Assembly (NCBI RefSeq): GCF_029625905.1
Contig: NZ_JARTLM010000008.1
Span: 1 to 64,000 of the forward strand
Length of the DNA stretch: 64,000 nt
Reading direction: 5' to 3'
Source: Hydrogenovibrio sp. 3SP14C1
GTDB taxonomy: Bacteria; Pseudomonadota; Gammaproteobacteria; Thiomicrospirales; Thiomicrospiraceae
The translations under genes and the position numbers were made by a program. Positions 7,982-16,837 of the stretch are shown here, piece after piece (the stretch's first letter is position 1; every line of letters begins with the position of its first letter). Below the pieces are notes generated by a model that had not been told where the DNA came from, ran no database searches, and saw only the letters and a program-made list of their open reading frames with translations.

Positions 7982-10717
7982 ATGAGTCAAACAATCCCCT
8001 TAGAAAAAATTAATGCTTGGAGTCTTTTTGTTGAACGGGAAACACAACGTTTTCCCGAGTTGTTAGAGACTCAATGTTGGGACAGCAAATATTCAACAGG
8101 AGACATGGTTCAGCGGATTGTCACAGAATTGAAAGCGAGTGATAGTTTAGCGACCTTGAACACTCGCTTACGTTACTTTAGACGTGCTGAAATGGTACGC
8201 ATCGCGATTCGTGATTTAAAAGGGTTGGCAGACGTTCCTGAAACCCTGCAGGATTTATCTGATCTAGCTGATGGACTGGTTGCGGGTGCATTGGACTGGC
8301 ATTATGATGAAATGATAAAACGATCCGGTACCCCGATAGGTCAAGAATCAGGTGAGCCCCAAAAAATGTTAGTGCTTGGGATGGGCAAGCTAGGCGGTCA
8401 AGAGCTTAATTTTTCATCGGACATTGATTTGATTTTTGTCTATCCTGAAAAAGGGCAAACAGAAGGTGGGGTACGCTCAATTTCAAATGATCAGTTTTTT
8501 ACCCGGCTAGGACAAGCGCTTAACAAATCATTAACCGAATTTACAACGGACGGCATGGTTTATCGAGTCGATATGCGCTTAAGACCTTTTGGTCAGACTG
8601 GGCCGTTAGCGGTTAGTTTTTCAGAAATGGAGAATTATTATCAAATTCATGGGCGTGCTTGGGAACGTTATGCGTTAGTCAAAGCACGAGTGATTGCCGG
8701 AGATGAAGCAAAAGGCGAAGAATTGTTTGAAATACTTCGCCCATTTATTTATCGAAAATATGTTGATTTCACTGCGATTGAAGCCCTGCGTGAATTGAAA
8801 ATGATGATTAATGCCGAGGTGAAGAAAAAAGACAAGCATAATAATATTAAGTTGGGTCCTGGTGGTATTCGGGAAATCGAATTTATTGTGCAGGCTTTTC
8901 AGTTGGTGCATGGTGGCAGAGATACTTTGTTACAAGGCCGTCAATTGATGCCTATGCTGGCAGCACTTTCGGAACGGCAATATATCGATAAAAACAATGA
9001 ACAGCGTCTACTTGAAGCCTATCTCTTTTTAAGAAAAGCAGAAAACCGTTTACAAGAATGGAACGATCAACAAACACATGACTTACCGAGTAATGCTCAT
9101 CAGCAACAATGTCTGGCCGAGTCGATGGGATTTGACAATTATGAGGCCTTTGAAAAACAGTTGGCGGTTTATCTGGCGTTTGTTCAAACCGAGTTTGATG
9201 CTGTTTTTGCTGAAGAGTCTGATGAGTCGGTAGAAGATAGCGATTTCAAGCAAGCCTGTTTATCGAATGAAATCGATTTAGAAGTCTTGGAATCACTCTC
9301 ATTGACTGCGCCTGAAAAGGTCGTCGATATTTTGAACCAGTTTTTGAGTTCCCGATCTTATACGCATGCAAGCTCCGATGCGGTTGGCCGATTTAAAGCG
9401 GTTTTACCTGTTTTATTGATGGGCTTGCAGGACGTTGAAAATGAAGCCTTGGCCTTGGAGAGAGTGTTAAAGATTTTAAGCGGCGTGATGAATCGTAGTG
9501 TTTATCTGGTGTTGTTAAAAGAAAATCTTCATGCCATTAGGCATTTGTTGCAATTGTGCTCGTTAAGTAGCTGGATGACGGAGATGCTGGTGAAATATCC
9601 AGCTTTGTTAGATCAGTTGCTGGATGAAAGAATTCTATATGAACCGTTAGAGTTGGCGGATTTAAAACAGGAAGCTTGTCATCTTTTAGACGACAGTTTT
9701 CCAGATGATGAAGCCTTTATGAACCACTTGCGCCAATGGAAGCATGCGCAAGTCTTTAAGGTAGCTGCCGCCGATATAACAGGGCATTTGCCGATCATGA
9801 AAGTGAGTGATTACCTGACGTGGATTGCGGAAGCCGTTTTAGAGGTAACGGCAGAATATGCCTGGCGATTTATGCAGCGTAGAAGTGGCTTGCCTGGCGG
9901 TTTCAAATCAGAAAATGGCATGCCGTTTTTGGTTGTGGGGTATGGCAAGTTAGGCAGTATTGAGTTGGGCTATGGTTCTGACTTAGATATTGTGTTCTTA
10001 TATGATGGTCTGGCACCTTCCGACGCCAGTGATGGTGATAAACCATTGGAAAACAATCTTTATTTTATGCGGATGGCTCAGAAGATTATTTCTTTGTTAA
10101 CAACCTTTATGCCGACAGGCACCTTGTACGAAGTGGATACTCGGCTTCGCCCCAATGGCGCGAGCGGGATGATTATTACCGACCTGAAGTCTTTTGAAGC
10201 TTATCAAGAGAATAAAGCTTGGGTTTGGGAGCATCAAGCTTTGGTTCGTACCCGTGCAGTAGTGGGCTCAGAAATCAGTCAACAGCATTTTTATGACTTT
10301 AAAAAAGCGTTTATTGCAAAACCCAGAGCTTTGAATGCGCTCAAGCAAGAAGTGGTATCGATGCGCCAAAAAATGCGAGAGTCATTAGATAAGACGAACG
10401 CTGAGCAGTTTGATTTAAAGCAGGGCAGTGGTGGGATTGTTGATATTGAATTTATGGTGCAATATTTGGTGTTAGGACATGCACATGAGTTTAGTGAGTT
10501 AACACAGTGGTCAGACAATATCCGTTTGCTAGAGGCGATTAAAACCGTTCAGTTGTTACCGGTTGAAGAGGTGGGGGCGTTGATTGATGCTTACCGAGTG
10601 TATCGAGCGCGTTATCATCGACTGGCATTACAAAATGAAAAGTCGCTGATTTCTGCTGAGGATTTTAAAGTAGAAAGAGCGGTGGTTGAAAAAAGCTGGC
10701 AAACGCTGATGAGCTAA
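7982..10717 (+). CDS. glnE: Glutamine synthetase adenylyltransferase/deadenylase
   Basis: A bifunctional enzyme that adds AMP to glutamine synthetase and removes it, under PII control. It has the expected duplicated nucleotidyltransferase fold: an N-terminal half with LGMGKLGGQELNFSSDIDLIF, where the Asp pair is the metal site for deadenylation, and a C-terminal half with VGYGKLGSIELGYGSDLDIVF for adenylation. Each half is followed by a GPGGIREIEF- or GSGGIVDIEF-like segment typical of GlnE. Starting from ATG 7982 it has 911 residues, close to the 946 of E. coli; an upstream in-frame TTG at 7964 is less likely. It fits functionally with nearby glnK-amtB. Confidence 0.97.
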   Translation: MSQTIPLEKINAWSLFVERETQRFPELLETQCWDSKYSTGDMVQRIVTELKASDSLATLNTRLRYFRRAEMVRIAIRDLKGLADVPETLQDLSDLADGLVAGALDWHYDEMIKRSGTPIGQESGEPQKMLVLGMGKLGGQELNFSSDIDLIFVYPEKGQTEGGVRSISNDQFFTRLGQALNKSLTEFTTDGMVYRVDMRLRPFGQTGPLAVSFSEMENYYQIHGRAWERYALVKARVIAGDEAKGEELFEILRPFIYRKYVDFTAIEALRELKMMINAEVKKKDKHNNIKLGPGGIREIEFIVQAFQLVHGGRDTLLQGRQLMPMLAALSERQYIDKNNEQRLLEAYLFLRKAENRLQEWNDQQTHDLPSNAHQQQCLAESMGFDNYEAFEKQLAVYLAFVQTEFDAVFAEESDESVEDSDFKQACLSNEIDLEVLESLSLTAPEKVVDILNQFLSSRSYTHASSDAVGRFKAVLPVLLMGLQDVENEALALERVLKILSGVMNRSVYLVLLKENLHAIRHLLQLCSLSSWMTEMLVKYPALLDQLLDERILYEPLELADLKQEACHLLDDSFPDDEAFMNHLRQWKHAQVFKVAAADITGHLPIMKVSDYLTWIAEAVLEVTAEYAWRFMQRRSGLPGGFKSENGMPFLVVGYGKLGSIELGYGSDLDIVFLYDGLAPSDASDGDKPLENNLYFMRMAQKIISLLTTFMPTGTLYEVDTRLRPNGASGMIITDLKSFEAYQENKAWVWEHQALVRTRAVVGSEISQQHFYDFKKAFIAKPRALNALKQEVVSMRQKMRESLDKTNAEQFDLKQGSGGIVDIEFMVQYLVLGHAHEFSELTQWSDNIRLLEAIKTVQLLPVEEVGALIDAYRVYRARYHRLALQNEKSLISAEDFKVERAVVEKSWQTLMS

Positions 10718-10724
10718 ACAAAAA

Positions 10725-10756
10725 AGCCCTGATTTATACCTTATAAATCAGGGCTT
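10725..10756. terminator. Long-stem terminator between glnE and ppa
   Basis: A perfect 14 bp stem (AGCCCTGATTTATA and its complement) with a small loop, just after glnE. A-rich sequence precedes it, so it can also act on the convergent ppa transcript. Confidence 0.75.
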
Positions 10757-10764
10757 AATAATCA

Positions 10765-10774
10765 CCAGGCCTGG
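10765..10774. repeat. CCAGGCCTGG palindrome (copy 3)
   Basis: An exact core copy in the convergent glnE-ppa intergenic space. Its flanks are not complementary beyond the core, so it is a weak hairpin; the neighbouring 14 bp stem probably does the terminating. Confidence 0.7.
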
Positions 10775-10809
10775 CTGTTTTTAATTCAACCAGTTGGTTT
10801 TGAAGAGGT

Positions 10810-11343
10810 TTATTTTTTTGCAGCTTCGTATTGTGCAATTCCATCTAGAATTTCTTTACGGGCCGCTTCAACATCCCCCCAACCATCAACTTTAACCCAT
10901 TTACCTGGTTCAATGTCTTTGTAGTGGCTGAAGAAAAGCTCGACTTGTTCTTTCAGTAAAGGAATGTCTTCTACTTTTTGAACAGCTTTGTAAATCGGTG
11001 TCAGTTTGTCGATTGGTACCGCAATCACTTTTGCATCTTCACCACCGTCATCAGTCATATGGAAGATACCGATTGGGCGGCAACGAATGACAGAACCAAT
11101 CATTAGAGGGTGCGGTGTGACAACCAATACGTCAACCGGATCACCGTCATTTGAAAGGGTGTCATTGACATAACCGTAGTTGGCCGGGTATTGCATGGTT
11201 GCACCTTGTAAACGGTCAACCCAGACAAGATCGGTATCTTTGTCGACTTCATATTTAATCGGTGGTGCAAATGCCGGAATTTCAATAATAACGTTGATAT
11301 CATTCGGAACGTCTTTTCCAGCTGGAACGGCTGAATAACCCAT
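10810..11343 (-). CDS. ppa: Inorganic pyrophosphatase
   Basis: Hydrolyses pyrophosphate to phosphate in the cytoplasm and so drives biosynthesis forward. It is a family I (soluble) enzyme of 177 residues, the usual bacterial length. The family signature DGDPVDVLV is present, with the metal-binding aspartates at 66, 68 and 71, and the substrate region [17 protein letters not shown] is typical. It lies 88 bp downstream of fbp on the same strand, with a hairpin between them, so it may be partly co-transcribed. It ends facing glnE. Confidence 0.97.
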   Translation of the reverse strand: MGYSAVPAGKDVPNDINVIIEIPAFAPPIKYEVDKDTDLVWVDRLQGATMQYPANYGYVNDTLSNDGDPVDVLVVTPHPLMIGSVIRCRPIGIFHMTDDGGEDAKVIAVPIDKLTPIYKAVQKVEDIPLLKEQVELFFSHYKDIEPGKWVKVDGWGDVEAARKEILDGIAQYEAAKK

Positions 11344-11383
11344 GGTTTTATCCTTTTAAACTAAAATTGATGTTAGAGACGAA

Positions 11384-11406
11384 AACACCCGCATGAAGCG
11401 GGTGTT
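11384..11406 (-). terminator. Hairpin between fbp and ppa
   Basis: A perfect 9 bp stem (AACACCCGC / GCGGGTGTT) with a 5 nt loop, in the 88 bp gap after fbp. Only a short T-stretch follows on the minus strand, so readthrough into ppa is likely. Confidence 0.55.
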
Positions 11407-11431
11407 CAAAATTGATGCTAAAACGCTTAGC

Positions 11432-12403
11432 TTATTTTGTGTGGTAAGCCACAACTTTAGCAACTTCATTTTTTGAACCCAGTACCACTGGAACGCGATC
11501 ATGAATCCCTTGAGGGGCAACATCCATAATGTCCATACGACCTGTTGATGACGCACCACCCGCTTGTTCAACGATCATTGACATTGGGTTTCCTTCGTAC
11601 ATAAGACGTAGTTTCCCAGCTTTTGATGGATCACGGTTGTCGTAAGGGTACATGAAGATACCACCACGAATTAGAATACGGTGAACTTCAGCAACCATTG
11701 ATGCAACCCAACGCATGTTGTAACGCTTACCTAAAGGACCTTCTTCCCCTAGTAGACAGTCATCAATGTATTGTTTCATTTCTGGTTCCCAGAAACGTTG
11801 GTTAGACATGTTGATTGCGAATTCAGCAGTCTCTTCAGGAATTTGTAGCGCTTCTTTCGTTAGAACGAACTCACCGATATTGGTATCTAAAGTGAATAAG
11901 TTAACACCATTGCCTGTTGTCATAACAAGCAAAGAAGAAGGACCATAAAGAACATAACCAGCAGCAACTTGCTTGCGACCATTTTGTAGGAAAACTTCTT
12001 GGTTATCGCCAGATTTGTTGTCTTGTGCTTCTAAGACAGAAAAGATTGTTCCAACAGACAAGTTAACGTCGATGTTAGAAGAACCATCTAGTGGATCAAA
12101 TGTCACTAGGTATTTACCATCTGCATTTCCAGCGATAGTGTAATCTTCTTCTTCAGAGCCAACGCCACGAACATATGGGTTTGCTACTAGAATATCTTTT
12201 AAAAGATCGTTAGAGATAACGTCAAGCATTTTTTGTGTTTCACCTTGAACGTTTTCATCTTCAGTTGCGCCTAAGATACCGGCTAATTCACCTTGACCTA
12301 GCTTGTAGGCGATGTCTTTACAGGCAACCATAACGTCTTTGATTACTAACTCTAGTTCAGCGTTTACGCCATCGGCCGCTAAGACTTGATCTAATCTTTT
12401 CAT
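11432..12403 (-). CDS. fbp: Fructose-1,6-bisphosphatase, class I
   Basis: Converts fructose 1,6-bisphosphate to fructose 6-phosphate in gluconeogenesis and the Calvin cycle. It has 323 residues. The class I metal and phosphate site is visible as TFDPLDGSSNID (101-112, with Asp103 and Asp106), along with the substrate region YVLYGPSSLLVMTTG and the later segment FMYPYDNRDPSKAGKLRLMYE, which carries the catalytic or allosteric residues of the family. A strong promoter match precedes it. A neighbouring pyrophosphatase gene is consistent with an autotrophic lifestyle but does not prove it. Confidence 0.97.
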   Translation of the reverse strand: MKRLDQVLAADGVNAELELVIKDVMVACKDIAYKLGQGELAGILGATEDENVQGETQKMLDVISNDLLKDILVANPYVRGVGSEEEDYTIAGNADGKYLVTFDPLDGSSNIDVNLSVGTIFSVLEAQDNKSGDNQEVFLQNGRKQVAAGYVLYGPSSLLVMTTGNGVNLFTLDTNIGEFVLTKEALQIPEETAEFAINMSNQRFWEPEMKQYIDDCLLGEEGPLGKRYNMRWVASMVAEVHRILIRGGIFMYPYDNRDPSKAGKLRLMYEGNPMSMIVEQAGGASSTGRMDIMDVAPQGIHDRVPVVLGSKNEVAKVVAYHTK

Positions 12404-12736
12404 TGAGAGTCTCTCTTATGTTGAAAATAAAATTGGCGTAATCATAACAGGCAGTGGATAAAACTTCAAGTGATTAAGCACTTGCGGCGGGGCTTGCTGG
12501 GCGTGGAATAGGATTGCTGATAATGAGAGCGAGTGCTGGAATTAAACTGAGAAATAAACCGCTGTCTGTTTTATAATAAGCCTAAAATTAGTACCGTATT
12601 TTGACGCTCTACATTTCTTTGATTGCGTTTATTAGGTTGGTATTTTTATATTACAGTTAAGTGAGCTTAGGTTGTCTCAAATGGTAAGACTGAAAATGAT
12701 GCTGTGTTTTGTAACAAATTATAAGATGAAGAATTT
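12404..12736. other. Divergent intergenic region between fbp and the HDOD gene
   Basis: No gene is visible in these 333 bp. The fbp side holds a sigma-70 promoter match at 12441-12469. The HDOD side is AT-rich with several partial -10 matches, none compelling. Confidence 0.5.
12441..12469 (-). promoter_or_regulatory. Sigma-70 promoter of fbp
   Basis: The minus strand reads TTGAAG, a 17 bp spacer, then TATGAT, 38 bp upstream of the fbp ATG. Both hexamers are near consensus. Confidence 0.6.
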
Positions 12737-13576
12737 ATGGATATAAGGCAACAAATGTTGATTGCGCAGCAGCAACTCGCTGATTTTGATATTCCAACCA
12801 TTCCAGCTGAGCTGATTGAACTTCAAAACTTATTACAAAAAACAGAATTTCCGGATATGCATGAAGTGGCCGGTATTATTGGTCGAAATACCGTGTTATC
12901 AGGTGAGTTGATCAAGGTCGCTAACCAATCCCAATTCCTACCCAAAGATTCTGATTCGGTCACAACCATTAAGGGCGCAATTGATTCTTTAGGACTTAAA
13001 CGTCTTAAAAACTTGGTATTTGGGTTAGGGTTTAAAACACAGGTCGCCGATATTATTTTTGATGATCTGATGGATCACAGTATTGATGTGGCGAATGTGG
13101 CAACTGAATTGAGTCGCTGGGTGGACGGCGTGCAGCAAGATGAAGTCTATCTGGCAGGATTGTTTCATAATGCGGGTGCAATTGTGATGGAAATGAAGTT
13201 TGGTAACTATCAATCGACTTTTTATAATACGCTCACAAATTGCTACAGTGGACTCACTCGAGAAGTTAAAAACTACAAAACCCATCATGGTTTTTATGGG
13301 TTATTAGTGGCTAAAGAGTGGCGACTGGATTCAATTTACGCTCAAGTCATGCTAATGCATCATCAGCGAAACTTGGATGCCATCAAAAATAAGCATGTCC
13401 GTACTTTGGTTGCATTGATACAGTTAGGGAACTCGATTGTCAGTGAAGTCAGTTTTGATAGTTTTTTGGGATCCGAAGTGAAAGAGATGCTTGAAAATGC
13501 TCAGCATGAACTCTATCTCGAAGATGACGTAATTGATGAAGTCCGTCGTGCATTGATGAGTAATAGCTTGGTTTAG
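12737..13576 (+). CDS. HDOD-domain protein
   Basis: A 279-residue protein formed almost entirely of an HDOD domain, the degenerate HD-type domain found in bacterial signalling proteins. The typical features are the N-terminal IPTIPAELIELQNLL, the central AIDSLGLKRLKNLVFGLGF and the GLFHNAG segment (about 141-147), where a canonical HD dyad is not retained. Such proteins often act in chemotaxis, motility or stress signalling, but the exact role cannot be read here. It stands between fbp (divergent) and thiI (same strand, 86 bp downstream). Confidence 0.85.
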   Translation: MDIRQQMLIAQQQLADFDIPTIPAELIELQNLLQKTEFPDMHEVAGIIGRNTVLSGELIKVANQSQFLPKDSDSVTTIKGAIDSLGLKRLKNLVFGLGFKTQVADIIFDDLMDHSIDVANVATELSRWVDGVQQDEVYLAGLFHNAGAIVMEMKFGNYQSTFYNTLTNCYSGLTREVKNYKTHHGFYGLLVAKEWRLDSIYAQVMLMHHQRNLDAIKNKHVRTLVALIQLGNSIVSEVSFDSFLGSEVKEMLENAQHELYLEDDVIDEVRRALMSNSLV

Positions 13577-13619
13577 TCCCATATCTAGGTTCTCATTTAT
13601 TCTAAAGATTAAAAAACAA

Positions 13620-13636
13620 GAAGCGCTAGTCGCTTC
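13620..13636 (+). promoter_or_regulatory. Hairpin between the HDOD gene and thiI
   Basis: A 6 bp stem (GAAGCG / CGCTTC) with a 5 nt loop and no T-run. It may be a weak terminator of the HDOD gene or leader structure of thiI. It does not resemble a TPP riboswitch. Confidence 0.35.
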
Positions 13637-13662
13637 CGTTCTAAACAGTAGACAGTAATTGT

Positions 13663-15099
13663 ATGAAATTTATTATTAAACTCTTTCCTGAAATCATGGT
13701 GAAAGGTAACGCCGTTAAAAAGAAAATGGTGAACCAGCTTCATTTCAATCTAAAGACATTGTTGTCTCGAAGATTGTCGGGTGTTGAAAGCAAGCGTTAT
13801 TGGGATAAGATCGAAGTTTTCTGTACTACTGAGCAAGGTGCGGCTGTTCGTGATATCTTGCTAAAAACACCTGGCATTGAACAGGTGTTGGAGGTTGAGC
13901 AATCTCATGCAAAAACGTTAGATGAGATTGCTGCCAAAGTGGCTGAGTATGCCGTGCCTAAGATTGAAGGTAAAACATTCGTGATTCGTGCCAAACGAAC
14001 TGGAACGCACGATTTTACATCCTTCGATATGGAGCGCTTTATAGGTGCTTACTGTTATGAAAAAGGAAACCCAAAAGGGGTTGATCTTTATCATCCCGAT
14101 GTAAAAATTGAATTGGAATACCATCAGGATCAATTAAATATTATTCAAAATCGTTACCCAGGCCTGGGTGGTTTTCCTTTAGGAAGTCAGGGAGAGGTAC
14201 TGTCCTTGATGTCGGGTGGGTTTGATTCCACTGTCGCCAGTTATTTAACCATGAAGCGTGGACTGAAGACGCATTTTATCTTCTTCAATTTAGGGGGTGC
14301 TGCCCACGAGATTGGCGTGAAACAAGTGGCTCTTTATTTATGGGAGCATTTTGGGGCTTCACACCGGGTTGAGTTCATTACTGTGCCGTTTGAAGACGTG
14401 GTGGCAGAAATTTTCCGCTCAACGCATGAATCTTATATGGGGGTGACACTTAAAAGGCTGATGTTGCAGGCGGCTGAAGAGGTCTCTGATAAAATGGGGA
14501 TCGATGCTTTAGTTACGGGCGAATCGGTTGCTCAGGTATCCAGCCAGACATTACGTAACCTGGCATTGATTGATCAGATAACGAATAAGTTAGTTTTGCG
14601 TCCTCTTTCAGTGATGAGCAAGCCGGATATTATGGCAATTGCAGACCAAATCGGTACGCGTGAATTTGCTGAGAATATGCCGGAATATTGTGGCGTGATT
14701 TCTCAAAACCCGATTACACATGGTTCTTTCAAGCGAATGGAGAGGGAAGCGAAAAAATTTGATTATGACGTACTGGCTCAAGCGGTTACCGCTTCTGAAT
14801 CCATTCCGGTTGATTCAATCGTTGCCAATGTTAATGAAGCGCAAGCCATTGAGGTGCTAAACCAAGTCTCTGAACAAGTTGTGATTGATATTCGAAAAGA
14901 GGAGCAGGCAGCGGCCGACCCATTAGACTTGAAAGATGTCTTGACGATTCCGTTTCATAAGCTTAATCATGAGTTTAAGTATTTAGATCAAAATAAAGAG
15001 TATTTGCTGTATTGTCAAAAAGGCGTCATGAGTCAGTTACATGCTCAGTATCTTCAGGATGCAGGGTTTCACAATGTTAAGGTTTATCGACCTCTTTAA
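13663..15099 (+). CDS. thiI: tRNA 4-thiouridine synthase with rhodanese domain
   Basis: Makes 4-thiouridine at position 8 of tRNAs and, in enterobacteria, also takes part in thiazole synthesis. It has 478 residues (E. coli 482). The order is an N-terminal ferredoxin-like domain and THUMP domain (to about 165), a PP-loop ATP pyrophosphatase (SGGFDST at 184-190) and a C-terminal rhodanese domain. The catalytic cysteine is Cys451 (YCQKGVMS), and its disulfide partner is Cys343 (MPEYCGVIS). Its end overlaps the convergent mltF gene by 23 bp. An exact CCAGGCCTGG element lies within the codons for the conserved PGLGG segment just before the PP-loop. Confidence 0.97.
   Translation: MKFIIKLFPEIMVKGNAVKKKMVNQLHFNLKTLLSRRLSGVESKRYWDKIEVFCTTEQGAAVRDILLKTPGIEQVLEVEQSHAKTLDEIAAKVAEYAVPKIEGKTFVIRAKRTGTHDFTSFDMERFIGAYCYEKGNPKGVDLYHPDVKIELEYHQDQLNIIQNRYPGLGGFPLGSQGEVLSLMSGGFDSTVASYLTMKRGLKTHFIFFNLGGAAHEIGVKQVALYLWEHFGASHRVEFITVPFEDVVAEIFRSTHESYMGVTLKRLMLQAAEEVSDKMGIDALVTGESVAQVSSQTLRNLALIDQITNKLVLRPLSVMSKPDIMAIADQIGTREFAENMPEYCGVISQNPITHGSFKRMEREAKKFDYDVLAQAVTASESIPVDSIVANVNEAQAIEVLNQVSEQVVIDIRKEEQAAADPLDLKDVLTIPFHKLNHEFKYLDQNKEYLLYCQKGVMSQLHAQYLQDAGFHNVKVYRPL
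14156..14169. repeat. CCAGGCCTGG palindrome inside thiI (copy 4)
   Basis: Core at 14158-14167, with a 14 bp perfect palindrome. It is read in frame as part of YPGLGG, a conserved position in ThiI, so protein constraint alone could partly explain it. Confidence 0.7.
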
Positions 15100-16579
15100 A
15101 ATAATCGTTTCGACTAACGGTTTTTTCAAGATAGAGGCGCTTGTTTTGATCCAGGCGCTTTGAAGCTTCCAAGAAAATCCGCATTTTCTGGATACTGGTA
15201 ACGTAATTAACGGTTTCATGTCCAATAACTTCACGAGCTGTTGTTTCGACATTGTAAAACCATTTGTAAGGGTTTAACCCAAGCCGTTTGGTTTTTTGTT
15301 GCAGTCGAATCACTTTTCTCGGACCTGCGTTGTACGCTGCTAAAGTAAAATTGTCCTTTTCTTCTGGTGTGTAATCATTGCTGGAAAAATAACGATCTCT
15401 TAGGAAAGCTAAATATTTCACACCAGCATGAATGTTGGTCTCAAGGTCTTTGATGTTAGGAAGGTTTACATTCCGATCTCTAGCCGTTGAAGGTTTTACT
15501 TGCATCACCCCAATCGCACCGGCATGACTTCTTTTGTTAGCGTTAAATCTTGACTCTTGATAGGCCAATGCCGCAATTAACTTCCAGTCAAACCCATAAA
15601 ATTCAGCATAAAGCTGAAAATAATACTTTAAGCAGTCGATTCGTTTAAGCAAGTCATGTGTTAACGGTTTTTCTATCCAATAAGTGTTTTCGAAGTATTT
15701 ATGATAAATGGCATTTCCAAGGAAACGGCCAGGCTGGGCATAAGCTTGAATGAAATCATTCAAAGAGGCTTTTAATTTTGGATTGTGTTTTTGAATAGCC
15801 CAGCCAATATTACTGTCATGATGAATGATCATGTCTTCATGCAGTTGAATATTGTCTAAAACGCGCTGCCATATATAGGCAATATGGTTGTCAACGACAG
15901 TATATTGATAGATCCCTTCATTAATGAGTTCTAAAATGTCTTCTGATTCAATGAGTGGATCGGCCTTGACAATTTCCATGGTCGGCAACCCCATGCGTCC
16001 CAGGGTTTGATTGATCGCTTCTAGGTGGACGATGTAACTGCTGTTGCTGACAACGATGATTTGTTTTCCAGCAAAGTCAGCCAGCTTTTTAATTGGTGGT
16101 GCATCGTTGCTCGAAACGAGTATTTCTTTAACTTCTGTAATGTAAGGGGAGGTGAAGTCAACCATGGCGCTTCGTTCAGGGGTAATTGTAAAGCCAGAAG
16201 CAGCAATGTCACCATAGCCAGCTTGTAATTTAGGCAAGATATCACTGAAAGGCATCGGAATAAAAGTTAAATGTGTCTCGTAACGCTGCTTCCTGGGACC
16301 CCTGTTTAAATAAGCCTCATAAGCCATTAATAGGTCGTATTCCAGCCCGCGAAACCCTTTTGGTGTTAAGAAAAAGTTGGTTCGTGTGTAACTGACCAAG
16401 ACCCGAATGATACGTCTTTTTCTGAGTTCGGGTAAGTCGCCTTTAAATGGCTTTAAAATACGTTCAGATATCGATATTCTTTGATCGGGAAGCGCTTGAC
16501 TCCAAATCGTAGTTGGCAGGGCAAGGAAAGTCCAGCCAACTAACATACCGATGATGATTTTATTCAAACTATATAACAA
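15077..16579 (-). CDS. mltF: Membrane-bound lytic murein transglycosylase F
   Basis: Cleaves peptidoglycan glycan strands with formation of anhydro-muropeptides. It has 500 residues: an N-terminal signal or anchor (about 1-28), a periplasmic solute-binding-like domain (about 55-295, SBP_bac_3 type) and an SLT domain (about 320-450) with the catalytic glutamate E342 (LAYQESRFN) and the GVMQVKPSTA and AAYNAGP motifs. This order is that of MltF (YfhD). The longest start is a TTG at 16579, chosen because it includes the hydrophobic leader. It converges on thiI with a 23 bp overlap and no visible terminator between them. Confidence 0.93.
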   Translation of the reverse strand: MLYSLNKIIIGMLVGWTFLALPTTIWSQALPDQRISISERILKPFKGDLPELRKRRIIRVLVSYTRTNFFLTPKGFRGLEYDLLMAYEAYLNRGPRKQRYETHLTFIPMPFSDILPKLQAGYGDIAASGFTITPERSAMVDFTSPYITEVKEILVSSNDAPPIKKLADFAGKQIIVVSNSSYIVHLEAINQTLGRMGLPTMEIVKADPLIESEDILELINEGIYQYTVVDNHIAYIWQRVLDNIQLHEDMIIHHDSNIGWAIQKHNPKLKASLNDFIQAYAQPGRFLGNAIYHKYFENTYWIEKPLTHDLLKRIDCLKYYFQLYAEFYGFDWKLIAALAYQESRFNANKRSHAGAIGVMQVKPSTARDRNVNLPNIKDLETNIHAGVKYLAFLRDRYFSSNDYTPEEKDNFTLAAYNAGPRKVIRLQQKTKRLGLNPYKWFYNVETTAREVIGHETVNYVTSIQKMRIFLEASKRLDQNKRLYLEKTVSRNDYFKEVDKP

Positions 16580-16837
16580 TCCGAGCTCGCTTCGCGTACG
16601 TATCTATTTAGAACTTCATTAGAACTGATTTTATTTTGATAATAATATTAATCAAGCACTATTTAGTTTTTAACTAACGTCATTTCTTTAAGTTGTCATA
16701 TTCTGGCGTTAGAATGAATTTAAATCTTAGAATATGGAATATACCAGTTTATTTAGAATGTGTGAGGTGAAATTCGATAGATTGAGAGTTAAATTTTATT
16801 CATTCTCTCTGTCATAGATGCCGATCAATATTAAGAG

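Noticed and set aside
13577-13662. TPP riboswitch before thiI
   Set aside because: The gap is too short and has only a simple hairpin; the conserved TPP-binding segments are not there.
16635-16655. FNR box at TTGAT...ATCAA upstream of the flavoprotein gene
   Set aside because: The half-sites are 10 bp apart instead of the 4 bp that FNR requires.
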